Source: an uncultured Lachnospiraceae bacterium
GTDB lineage: Bacteria > Bacillota > Clostridia > Lachnospirales > Lachnospiraceae
Assembly (NCBI GenBank): GCA_910579645.1
Contig: CAJTVK010000087.1
Location: 1-18,147, forward strand
DNA: 18,147 bases
Direction: 5' to 3'
Positions 7,155 to 12,306 of this stretch are shown here, in pieces. Made by a program: the position numbers and the translations under genes. Below the pieces are notes generated by a model. The model was given only the letters and a program-made list of their open reading frames with translations. It was not told the origin of the DNA and searched no databases. The number at the start of each line of letters is the position of its first letter. Position 1 is the first letter of the stretch.

Positions 7155-7187
7155 CAAGCTGCGGCTGATAAAGTAAAAAAGAGCAAA

Positions 7188-7219
7188 AAAGAACCTATCC
7201 GATGCAAGATAGGTTCTTT
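7188..7219 (-). terminator. Terminator for csp (may also end hisA)
   Basis: Perfect 12-bp stem: arms 7188-7199 and 7208-7219, loop CGATGCAA. Read on the - strand it runs directly into TTTTTTGCTCTTTTTT, a strong U-tract, so it is mainly the csp terminator. On the + strand the following CCTTAAT is weaker, but the hairpin lies 34 nt past hisA and could act there too. Confidence 0.85.
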
Positions 7220-7368
7220 CCTTAATCCGTTACCAAATCTGTTACCATATTACAAATTCTGATGCATTAATAAAATAATTTTTGACATTATTCAAATAGA
7301 AAGCATAACAATATTATAAAAGGTACATGTTGATACTGATTAATGGGTTATAATATGCAGGCGTGCAA

Positions 7369-7569
7369 TTATAACTTTGTTACGTTTACGGCCTGGGGTC
7401 CTTTTTCGCCGTTAACTACTTCAAATTCTACGGAAGCACCTTCTTCAAGGGATTTGAAACCTTCCATATTAAGTCCTGAGTAGTGTACGAATACATCATT
7501 GCCCTGTTCATCGGAGATGAAGCCGTAACCTTTTTGGTTATTAAACCATTTTACTGTACCTTTGTTCAT
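7369..7569 (-). CDS. Cold-shock domain protein (Csp family)
   Basis: 66 aa from ATG 7569, preceded by a strong GGAGG with 8-nt spacing; the in-frame upstream TTG overlaps this RBS and is not the start. It is a single cold-shock domain: GTVKWFNNQKGYGFI holds RNP1 (KGYGFI), and DVFVHYSGL holds RNP2 (VFVHY). The family binds single-stranded RNA/DNA and acts as an RNA chaperone in the cytoplasm, removing secondary structure in the cold or during rapid growth. It is monocistronic, with its own promoter (7624-7652) and a ~47-nt 5' leader. It ends at the hairpin at 7188-7219. Confidence 0.95.
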   Translation of the reverse strand: MNKGTVKWFNNQKGYGFISDEQGNDVFVHYSGLNMEGFKSLEEGASVEFEVVNGEKGPQAVNVTKL

Positions 7570-7623
7570 TTCAGATACCTCCAAAAATATATATATCTTA
7601 TCGTGTTAGTACGCGACACATTT

Positions 7624-7652
7624 AGAATAGCATATGTAAATGGAAATGTAAA
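7624..7652 (-). promoter_or_regulatory. Promoter of the csp gene
   Basis: Read on the - strand: -35 TTTACA (complement of 7647-7652), 17-bp spacer, -10 TATTCT (complement of 7624-7629) with an extended TGC immediately upstream. The start would be near 7617, giving a leader of about 47 nt. Confidence 0.7.
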
Positions 7653-7681
7653 GAAAAATAATGAAAATAAATGTAAAAAAT

Positions 7682-7815
7682 GTAACAGTTCAGCCCAGGA
7701 CTTTGCACTTGCTGCAAAGTCCGTGCGGATGTGTAAATTTAGTCAAGAGGGAATCTGCCCCTCGCCGCAGGCGGCTTGGAATGGGCAGTATCCGTAACAG
7801 GGAAGCCGCAGGCTT
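7682..7815. repeat. Palindrome-rich intergenic element, candidate dispersed repeat
   Basis: Several palindromes occur in about 130 bp. Perfect 10-bp arms GGACTTTGCA (7698-7707) and TGCAAAGTCC (7713-7722) have loop CTTGC. CTGCCC (7755-7760) pairs with GGGCAG (7783-7788), extended by GGA/TCC outside; nested inside is GCCGC/GCGGC (7764-7768/7771-7775). AAGCC/GGCTT (7803-7807/7811-7815) is a fourth hairpin. GTAACAG occurs as a direct repeat at 7682-7688 and 7794-7800, flanking 105 bp, like a target-site duplication. GCCGCAGGC is also repeated (7764, 7805). It lies upstream of both the csp and niaR-like genes. Open frames across it look accidental. Copy number cannot be judged from one window. Confidence 0.5.
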
Positions 7816-7901
7816 AACTGCTGCTAAAAAAATGTTGCGGGCACGGATGATTTGTACAATAATAAACAATATTATGCAAATACAAAAAGAAAGAAAGATG
7901 C

Positions 7902-7907
7902 TATACT
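7902..7907 (+). promoter_or_regulatory. Extended -10 promoter of the hairpin leader/short RNA
   Basis: TGC followed by TATACT (7902-7907) is an extended -10. The corresponding -35 (AATACA, 7879-7884, spacer 17) is weak. Predicted start near 7914, right before three tandem hairpins. Confidence 0.5.
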
Positions 7908-7913
7908 GAATAA

Positions 7914-7997
7914 GAATTAAATGATTAATTTCATTTAATCAATGTAAAATTCCCCTTTTACATGAAAAAGGTATTTGCTTTCGGGCAAATACCTTTT
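7914..7997 (+). ncRNA. Candidate short RNA or attenuated leader made of three hairpins
   Basis: Three perfect hairpins follow one another almost without gaps: ATTAAATGA/TCATTTAAT (7916-7924/7931-7939), ATGTAAAA/TTTTACAT (7942-7949/7956-7963), and a 13-bp stem (7966-7978/7985-7997) ending in TTTTCTTG. With the extended -10 upstream this predicts a transcript of about 85 nt ending at the third hairpin. It could be a free sRNA, an attenuator for the regulator gene starting at 8140, or simply a terminator combined with an operator. No known RNA family was recognised. Confidence 0.4.
7966..7997 (+). terminator. Strong intrinsic terminator hairpin
   Basis: 13-bp stem AAAAGGTATTTGC/GCAAATACCTTTT with loop TTTCGG, followed by CTTGTTATG. 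The A-rich 5' arm and T-rich 3' arm allow termination in either direction; on the - strand the stem also runs into a short T-rich stretch (complement of 7965-7969). It blocks + strand readthrough into the NiaR-like gene unless relieved. Confidence 0.7.
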
Positions 7998-8056
7998 CTT
8001 GTTATGTACAGCTTTATGCAGATGTGATATGCCGCTGACGCGGCGCATAGGGCGCG

Positions 8057-8096
8057 CGGCGAACTTGGTTGTGTCAGTAAATCAGCCTTTTCGCCG
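8057..8096 (+). other. Hairpin in the leader of the NiaR-like gene
   Basis: CGGCGAA (8057-8063) pairs with TTCGCCG (8090-8096), and inside it GGTTG (8067-8071) pairs with CAGCC (8083-8087), giving a two-tier stem. A smaller GCCGC/GCGGC hairpin lies at 8031-8044. No T-run follows. It ends ~25 nt before the RBS. A role is not established. Confidence 0.35.
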
Positions 8097-8139
8097 TAGG
8101 AAGAAAAGGGAACCAGAAGAGAAAGGAGCGGTCAGACAT

Positions 8140-8661
8140 ATGCTGGAAGGTGAAACAAGAAGGAAGGAAATCCTGAAAATACTGCATCAGCGGCAGCATC
8201 CGGTATCAGGAACGGAACTGGCAGGGCTGTTGGGGGTCAGCAGACAAGTAATTGTCCAAGACATAGCCCTTTTGCGTGCCACGGATAAAAACATTCTTTC
8301 CACCAATAAAGGCTATATTCTGTTTGCCGGGAGGCAGGAAGAGCTTAAACGGCGCAGAACCTTTAAGGTAAAGCATAAGGATGAGCAAATATTGAATGAA
8401 CTTTATGCAATCGTGGACCATGGAGGCCAAATCAGGGATGTGGTAGTGGAACATGGAATTTACGGACAGATTGCGGCAGACCTTATCATTAACAGCAGGG
8501 CGGATGCAGAGGCATTTGTGGAAAAGACGGAGAAATACAGGACAAGCCCCTTGTGCAGGCTTACCGGGGGCATTCATTTCCATACGGTGGAAGCGGATAC
8601 GGAAGAGATACTGGACAGGGTGGAAGCGGAATTAAACCGAAAAGGATACTTGATGAAATAA
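8140..8661 (+). CDS. NiaR-like transcription repressor (HTH + 3H domain)
   Basis: 173 aa from ATG 8140, chosen because AAAGGAG lies at 8122-8128 and the HTH begins directly after; the longer open frame runs into the terminator hairpin upstream. Residues ~5-60 form a winged HTH of the HTH_11 type (EILKILHQRQHPVSGTELAGLLGVSRQVIVQDI). Residues ~72-170 are the 3H domain: KVKHKDEQILNELYAIVDHGG, VVVEHGIYGQI and GGIHFHTVEA. His79, Glu87, His146 and His148 are positioned like the metal ligands of the Thermotoga homologue TM1602. The family represses NAD-synthesis or niacin-uptake genes, with niacin as corepressor. The gene just downstream is a membrane protein of unknown substrate, which fits a regulator-transporter pair. 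The specific ligand here is inferred. Confidence 0.85.
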   Translation: MLEGETRRKEILKILHQRQHPVSGTELAGLLGVSRQVIVQDIALLRATDKNILSTNKGYILFAGRQEELKRRRTFKVKHKDEQILNELYAIVDHGGQIRDVVVEHGIYGQIAADLIINSRADAEAFVEKTEKYRTSPLCRLTGGIHFHTVEADTEEILDRVEAELNRKGYLMK

Positions 8662-8688
8662 AAAAAATGTGTTATCCTTGCTTTTGGT

Positions 8689-8724
8689 GACAAGACAGAG
8701 GACAAGACAGCAGGCAAGACGCAA
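8689..8724 (+). repeat. Three tandem 12-bp repeats between regulator and transporter
   Basis: Units begin at 8689, 8701 and 8713. The first two share GACAAGACAG exactly; the third reads GGCAAGACGC. The array sits in the 139-bp gap between the NiaR-like gene and the EIIC-family gene, ~77 bp before the latter's start. It may be an operator; no -35/-10 pair was recognised in this gap, so the two genes could be cotranscribed. Confidence 0.6.
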
Positions 8725-8800
8725 ACATCAAGCACTGATTATTCAAGGATTAATGCAATGATGTACTAGGAGGTCTTGGAAGAAGAGTGAGGAGAAGAAA

Positions 8801-9868
8801 ATGGAAAAAGTAAAGAAGTTATTGAAGGAGATATTTATTGACGGACTGAGCGGGATGGCTTCAGGGCTGTTCGCCACACTGATTATCGGCACAATTATTC
8901 AGCAGATCGGAAATCTGATTCCGGGAAGCGCGGGAGAATATTTATTCCTGATAGGGAAAACGGCGGCGGCGGTGACCGGAGCCGGGATTGGCTGCGGAGT
9001 GGCGCTGAAGCTGAAAGAAAGCCCGCTGGTCACTTTATCGGCGGCGACTGCCGGGATGGTGGGGGCTTTTGCGGGAAAAATGATCGGCGGAACGGTACTG
9101 GCAGACGGAGCCATGGTGCTTGCCGGCCCGGGGGAGCCTTTAGGGGCTTTCATTGCGGCGGTGACCGGCATTTATGTGGGGCGTCTGGTATCAGGCAGGA
9201 CAAAAGTGGACATTTTGATTACTCCCTTCGTATGCATTACCGCCGGTTCGGCAGTGGGACTGGTGCTGGGACCTCCGATTTCCGCATTTATGGCCTGGCT
9301 GGGAGCCATTATTAATTGGGGGACGGTACAGGCGCCTTTTATTATGGGAGTCATCGTTTCCGTGCTGATGGGGATGATTTTGACGCTGCCGATCAGTTCG
9401 GCGGCCTTGGGCATTATCCTGGGGCTGGACGGGATTGCGGCAGGTGCCGCAGCGGCAGGCTGCTGTGCCAATATGATAGGCTTTGCAGTGGCTTCTTTCC
9501 GGGAAAACAAGGTGAACGGCCTGTTGGCGCAGGGACTTGGAACCAGTATGCTGCAGATTGGGAATATTGTGAAAAAGCCTGTGATATGGCTCCCGGCAAT
9601 CTTTGCCAGTGCGGTTTTGGGTCCGGTTTCCACGATGGCATTTAAAATGGTCAACAATCCGACCGGCTCCGGCATGGGGACGGCGGGGCTGGTGGGGCAG
9701 ATCAATGCCTATCAGACCATGGTGGGAAGCGGCATGTCTTCCGGGGCGGCTTTGTTCCAGATTGCGCTGATGCATTTTGTCCTGCCCGGAATTCTTGCAT
9801 TTGCGGCTTCCGAATTTATGAGAAAGAAAAACTGGATTCAGGACGGCGATATGAAACTGGAGGTTTAG
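8801..9868 (+). CDS. PTS_EIIC_2-family membrane protein, possible transporter
   Basis: 355 aa, very hydrophobic, about 8-10 membrane segments. It has Gly/Ala-rich helices and the motif NPTGSGMGTAGLVGQINAYQTM (about 285-308), which I associate with the PTS_EIIC_2 family (PF13303). It has no IIA or IIB domain and no PTS partner nearby, so annotation as a sugar PTS permease rests on distant fold similarity only. RBS AGGAG ~8 nt before ATG 8801. It follows a NiaR-like regulator by 139 bp, with tandem repeats between that might be an operator. That context makes uptake of niacin or another NAD precursor a reasonable guess. A terminator-like hairpin follows. Membrane protein: very sure. Family: fairly sure. 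Substrate: unknown. Confidence 0.75.
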   Translation: MEKVKKLLKEIFIDGLSGMASGLFATLIIGTIIQQIGNLIPGSAGEYLFLIGKTAAAVTGAGIGCGVALKLKESPLVTLSAATAGMVGAFAGKMIGGTVLADGAMVLAGPGEPLGAFIAAVTGIYVGRLVSGRTKVDILITPFVCITAGSAVGLVLGPPISAFMAWLGAIINWGTVQAPFIMGVIVSVLMGMILTLPISSAALGIILGLDGIAAGAAAAGCCANMIGFAVASFRENKVNGLLAQGLGTSMLQIGNIVKKPVIWLPAIFASAVLGPVSTMAFKMVNNPTGSGMGTAGLVGQINAYQTMVGSGMSSGAALFQIALMHFVLPGILAFAASEFMRKKNWIQDGDMKLEV

Positions 9869-9874
9869 GATGTA

Positions 9875-9897
9875 CCGTTTTGCGCAACGGATTTTTT
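9875..9897 (+). terminator. Short intrinsic terminator after the EIIC-family gene
   Basis: Stem CCGTT (9875-9879) / AACGG (9886-9890) with loop TTTGCGC region, followed by ATTTTTT (9891-9897). The stem is short but the T-run is good, and a new promoter begins 30 bp later. Confidence 0.6.
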
Positions 9898-9927
9898 AAA
9901 CATTTATTACCAAATTATTAAATAACG

Positions 9928-9957
9928 TTGTCATTTTTGTGTCACTTGTGGTAAAAT
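9928..9957 (+). promoter_or_regulatory. Promoter of the LytM-like/bactofilin operon
   Basis: -35 TTGTCA (9928-9933), 18-bp spacer, -10 TAAAAT (9952-9957) with an extended TGG directly upstream. Expected start ~9964, about 22 nt before the ATG at 9986. Confidence 0.75.
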
Positions 9958-9985
9958 AAGAAAAGTTACTGGAGGTGACTTATTA

Positions 9986-10768
9986 ATGAAGCTTAATTTG
10001 CGGAAGAGTAAAATCAGTTATACAGTCATGATAATGTCTGATTCTGCCAAGAAGCATCATAGGGAATTCCACATAAGGGCAGGGGCGGTAGGGGCGGTTT
10101 CCCTGATAACTTTTGCCTTGTTTGTGGCTGCAATCTGCTATGTGGTGTATAGCTCCATCACTTTGTCCGATTCCATGGAACGCAGCAAGAAGCAGCTGGA
10201 TCAGATTGCCCGGATGAAAGAGGCCAATGACCAGCTGGAATTGGAGAAGAAAGCATTGGAAGCGGAAATCACGGAATTGGAGCAGACCGTTTCCATTTTG
10301 AGCGACACCGTGAACCAGAAGGTGGAGGCAGAGCAGGCCTTGGAGGCAGAAGAAGAAGCGGAGCATCTTCCCAAGGGCTTTCCCATGAGCGGCACGGCGC
10401 AGATAAAGGCGGAAGACGGGCAGGAGGACGGCGATGGGGATGAGGCATCGGAAATGCGTGCCAGCGAGGAACGGAAAGAAGTGATCTTCACCGCAGCGGC
10501 AGGCACGAATGTCATTTCCTCCGGAGCGGGTACCGTGCTGTCGGTAGGCGAAGACGCGGCTTACGGAAACCTTATCAGCATTGATCATGGAAACGGATAT
10601 GTTTCCGTGTACCGCAATGGAGGCAATCCTATGGTCAAGGAAGGCAACGAAGTGACGAGAGGATCCATTTTATTTGTAATCGATGAGGAAAATACAGATA
10701 CCGGTTACAGTATCCGCAAGGATGATACATATGTGGATCCGATGGAATTAATCGAAATCAATGGATGA
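9986..10768 (+). CDS. Membrane-anchored degenerate LytM/M23-fold protein
   Basis: 260 aa, RBS GGAGGTGA. Layout: a basic cytoplasmic N-terminus (1-32), one membrane helix (~33-56), a coiled coil (~62-128, heptad-like KKQLDQIARMKEANDQLELEKKALEAEI), an acidic linker (~140-165) and a C-terminal LytM fold (~166-258). The fold is marked by GAGTVLSVGEDAAYGNLISIDHGNGYVSVYRNGG and DPMEL. M23 zinc ligands are not seen: no H-x(n)-D pair before GAGTV, Arg210 where HGNGYVTVYAH has His, and GYSIRK where LHFEI-type HxH would be. It is therefore probably not an endopeptidase but a scaffold or activator, as known for EnvC- and SpoIIQ-like proteins. The bactofilin gene follows 15 bp later; bactofilin-M23 pairs are a recognised cell-shape module. 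Confidence 0.82.
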   Translation: MKLNLRKSKISYTVMIMSDSAKKHHREFHIRAGAVGAVSLITFALFVAAICYVVYSSITLSDSMERSKKQLDQIARMKEANDQLELEKKALEAEITELEQTVSILSDTVNQKVEAEQALEAEEEAEHLPKGFPMSGTAQIKAEDGQEDGDGDEASEMRASEERKEVIFTAAAGTNVISSGAGTVLSVGEDAAYGNLISIDHGNGYVSVYRNGGNPMVKEGNEVTRGSILFVIDEENTDTGYSIRKDDTYVDPMELIEING

Positions 10769-10783
10769 TATTAGGAGGAGTGT

Positions 10784-11194
10784 ATGTTGGGAAGAAAGAC
10801 AACCGAGCAGGTGAATGCAAAAATCGGGAGCATCATAGGTGCGGATATGGTAGTGGAGGGCAATATCAAGGCTACCGAAGCCATTCGCGTGGAAGGAAAT
10901 GTAAAGGGCGACGTAAGCTCGGAAGGGACGTTGGTAATCAGTTCCACTGGTAAAGTGGTAGGCAATATCAAGGGAAATAATATTATGATAGCCGGAACCA
11001 TAGAAGGCGATCTGTTTTCGGGCGGAAGGACGGAAGTTGCGTCCACGGGAAGGATTATCGGCAATATCCGCACGAAGAGCCTGATTGTGGATGAAAATGC
11101 AGTATTCCAGGGACAGTGTACAATGAATCCCGACGGTGTTACGCCGCCGAGGGCAATTCCGATGGCAGCTTCCGAATCGGATGAGGACGAATAA
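10784..11194 (+). CDS. Bactofilin
   Basis: 136 aa. Bactofilins are cytoskeletal proteins with a right-handed beta-helix that polymerise without nucleotide, often at the membrane, and place cell-wall enzymes. The core (~14-112) shows the repeating short beta-strand pattern: SIIGADMVVEGNIKATEAIRVEG, VKGDVSSEGTLVISSTGKVVGNI, IMIAGTIEGDLFSGGRTEVASTGRIIGNI, with regular Gly and hydrophobic spacing. Short disordered tails flank it (N-terminus ~13 residues; acidic C-terminus SESDEDE). RBS AGGAGGAG is excellent. It is 15 bp after the LytM-like gene, so one transcript, and a strong terminator follows. The partner presumably recruits wall enzymes or signals through its transmembrane anchor. Confidence 0.92.
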   Translation: MLGRKTTEQVNAKIGSIIGADMVVEGNIKATEAIRVEGNVKGDVSSEGTLVISSTGKVVGNIKGNNIMIAGTIEGDLFSGGRTEVASTGRIIGNIRTKSLIVDENAVFQGQCTMNPDGVTPPRAIPMAASESDEDE

Positions 11195-11224
11195 GATAAA
11201 TAGTTAAGCGGGAAAACATAGCCC

Positions 11225-11267
11225 GACGGCATCGGCAGAGTACCCATATTCTGGCGGTGCCGTTTTT
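11225..11267 (+). terminator. Terminator after the bactofilin gene
   Basis: Stem ACGGCA (11226-11231) / TGCCGT (11258-11263), extended inward past one G-G mismatch by CAGA/TCTG pairs, followed by TTTTTG. It ends the LytM-like/bactofilin operon. Confidence 0.85.
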
Positions 11268-11297
11268 GTGCAAAGAGGATATGGGAGGCAGGAAGAA

Positions 11298-11330
11298 ATG
11301 GAAAATACAGAAAGGGAGGGAATGAGATAA
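11298..11330 (+). CDS. Possible 10-codon leader peptide, coupled to the sortase-like gene
   Basis: ATG 11298 opens MENTEREGMR and stops with TAA at 11328-11330, overlapping the next ATG by one base (TAATG). A GGGAGG at 11283-11288 could serve as its RBS, and GGGAGGG inside it (11314-11320) serves the sortase-like gene. The geometry fits translational coupling, but an ORF this short may be chance. Confidence 0.3.
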   Translation: MENTEREGMR

Positions 11331-11365
11331 TGAAGAGGAATAAGATAATGAAGAGAAATAAGATT
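11330..11365 (+). repeat. 18-bp tandem duplication at the sortase-like gene start
   Basis: 11330-11347 and 11348-11365 differ at only two positions. Each unit begins with ATG and encodes MKRNKI, so the gene has two equivalent in-frame starts and a doubled basic n-region in its signal peptide. Confidence 0.85.
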
Positions 11366-12142
11366 AAGCTAACGAAGGGAAACGAACGGAGAACAGGAAT
11401 TTTGCTGCTGCTTACTTTGTCAGCCTTGGCATTCGCCGGGTGCGGGGCTTCCGGCGGGGACACGGAGCCGGCTGCCGTACCAGAAGCGGAGGAGGAGACA
11501 GTGCAGCCGCAGACCGGCCTTCTGAATGAGACGGCGGCAGACGGACATATTGATTTTGAGGCACTGCAGGCTCAGAATCCGGATATTTTTGCCTGGCTGT
11601 ATGTGCCGGGCACAGGAATTGATTATCCTTTGCTGCAAAGTCCGGTATCCGACGAATATTATAAAACCCATGCTGCGGACGGGACGGAAGGGGAAGAGGG
11701 CGCGCTTTATACGGAAATGCCTAATATGATGAATATGTGCGATTTCAATACAATCATACACGGGAAAGACGAAGAAGGCGGGCTGTTTGCGGATCTGCAT
11801 TTGTTTGAGAATCCGGATTTCTTTGGCAGCCATGATAAATTTTATGTGTATCTGCCCGATAACGTGCTGACTTACGAGATTTTTGCGGCATATTATGACG
11901 AGGGCAGCGATATTCTGCGCAGGTATGATTATACGACTTATGAGGGCTGTGAAAGTTATCTGAGCCAGCTGTACGGGATGCGTGAAATGGGTAAGAACCA
12001 AAGGGAAGGATGGGAGGAACTGACCCCCTATCATTTCCTTGTGACGCTGGACGGCAGTTCCGACGGCGAACGTCAGTATGTGGTCTGCGGCGCCATGGTA
12101 GGCGATGCGGCAGGGAAAATCAACAGGGTTATTCTGGATTAG
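11330..12142 (+). CDS. Sortase B-fold lipoprotein lacking catalytic His and Cys
   Basis: 270 aa. The basic N-terminus, hydrophobic core (23-36) and lipobox FAGC (Cys38) indicate a lipid-anchored surface protein. After an acidic linker (~44-70), residues ~74-268 follow the class B sortase pattern: NPDIFAWLYVPGTGIDYPLLQ (83-103), DEYYKTHA, the strand DFNTIIHGKDEEGGLFADL (138-156), YEIFAAYYDEGSD, and FLVTLDGSSDGERQYVVCGAMV (236-257). In active SrtB these last two read NTVIYGHNM and TLSTC...R. Here Lys146 stands at the His position and Ser243 at the Cys position; Arg248 is kept. Transpeptidation is therefore unlikely. It may bind substrates or regulate. The start at 11330 follows GGGAGGG; a second in-frame ATG lies at 11348 within a duplicated segment. 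Confidence 0.8.
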   Translation: MKRNKIMKRNKIKLTKGNERRTGILLLLTLSALAFAGCGASGGDTEPAAVPEAEEETVQPQTGLLNETAADGHIDFEALQAQNPDIFAWLYVPGTGIDYPLLQSPVSDEYYKTHAADGTEGEEGALYTEMPNMMNMCDFNTIIHGKDEEGGLFADLHLFENPDFFGSHDKFYVYLPDNVLTYEIFAAYYDEGSDILRRYDYTTYEGCESYLSQLYGMREMGKNQREGWEELTPYHFLVTLDGSSDGERQYVVCGAMVGDAAGKINRVILD

Positions 12143-12181
12143 TTATTTTATAGAAATAATCACGGAAATCCTTTTTTTTGG

Positions 12182-12210
12182 TTGCCCCGCCCGCTATATT
12201 TTGATACAAT
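12182..12210 (+). promoter_or_regulatory. Promoter of the chemoreceptor gene
   Basis: -35 TTGCCC (12182-12187), 17-bp spacer, -10 TACAAT (12205-12210) with extended TGA. It gives a ~90-nt leader before the ATG at 12307. A T8 run just upstream (near 12172-12179) may end the preceding transcript, though no good stem was seen. Confidence 0.6.
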
Positions 12211-12306
12211 GAATGGCAAACAAAGGCAGAACCTGACAGGGGATTGCCGGAACGTGTCTGCAAAAGGCATTCTCAGGCATGCTTTCAGGCAAAAGGAGAG
12301 AATAGG

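Noticed and set aside
7483..7909. Two overlapping + strand open frames of 104 and 82 codons
   Set aside because: One begins antisense to csp and both run through the palindromic element; there is no RBS and the predicted peptides are Cys/Arg-rich without domain character. If the element is dispersed, similar frames may appear elsewhere as false genes.
8687..8761. 24-codon GTG-started basic peptide over the tandem repeats
   Set aside because: No ribosome binding site; the 12-bp period keeps the frame open automatically.
8801..9868. Annotation as a sugar-specific PTS permease
   Set aside because: No IIA/IIB domains or PTS genes nearby; family name only. Kept as a membrane protein of unknown substrate.
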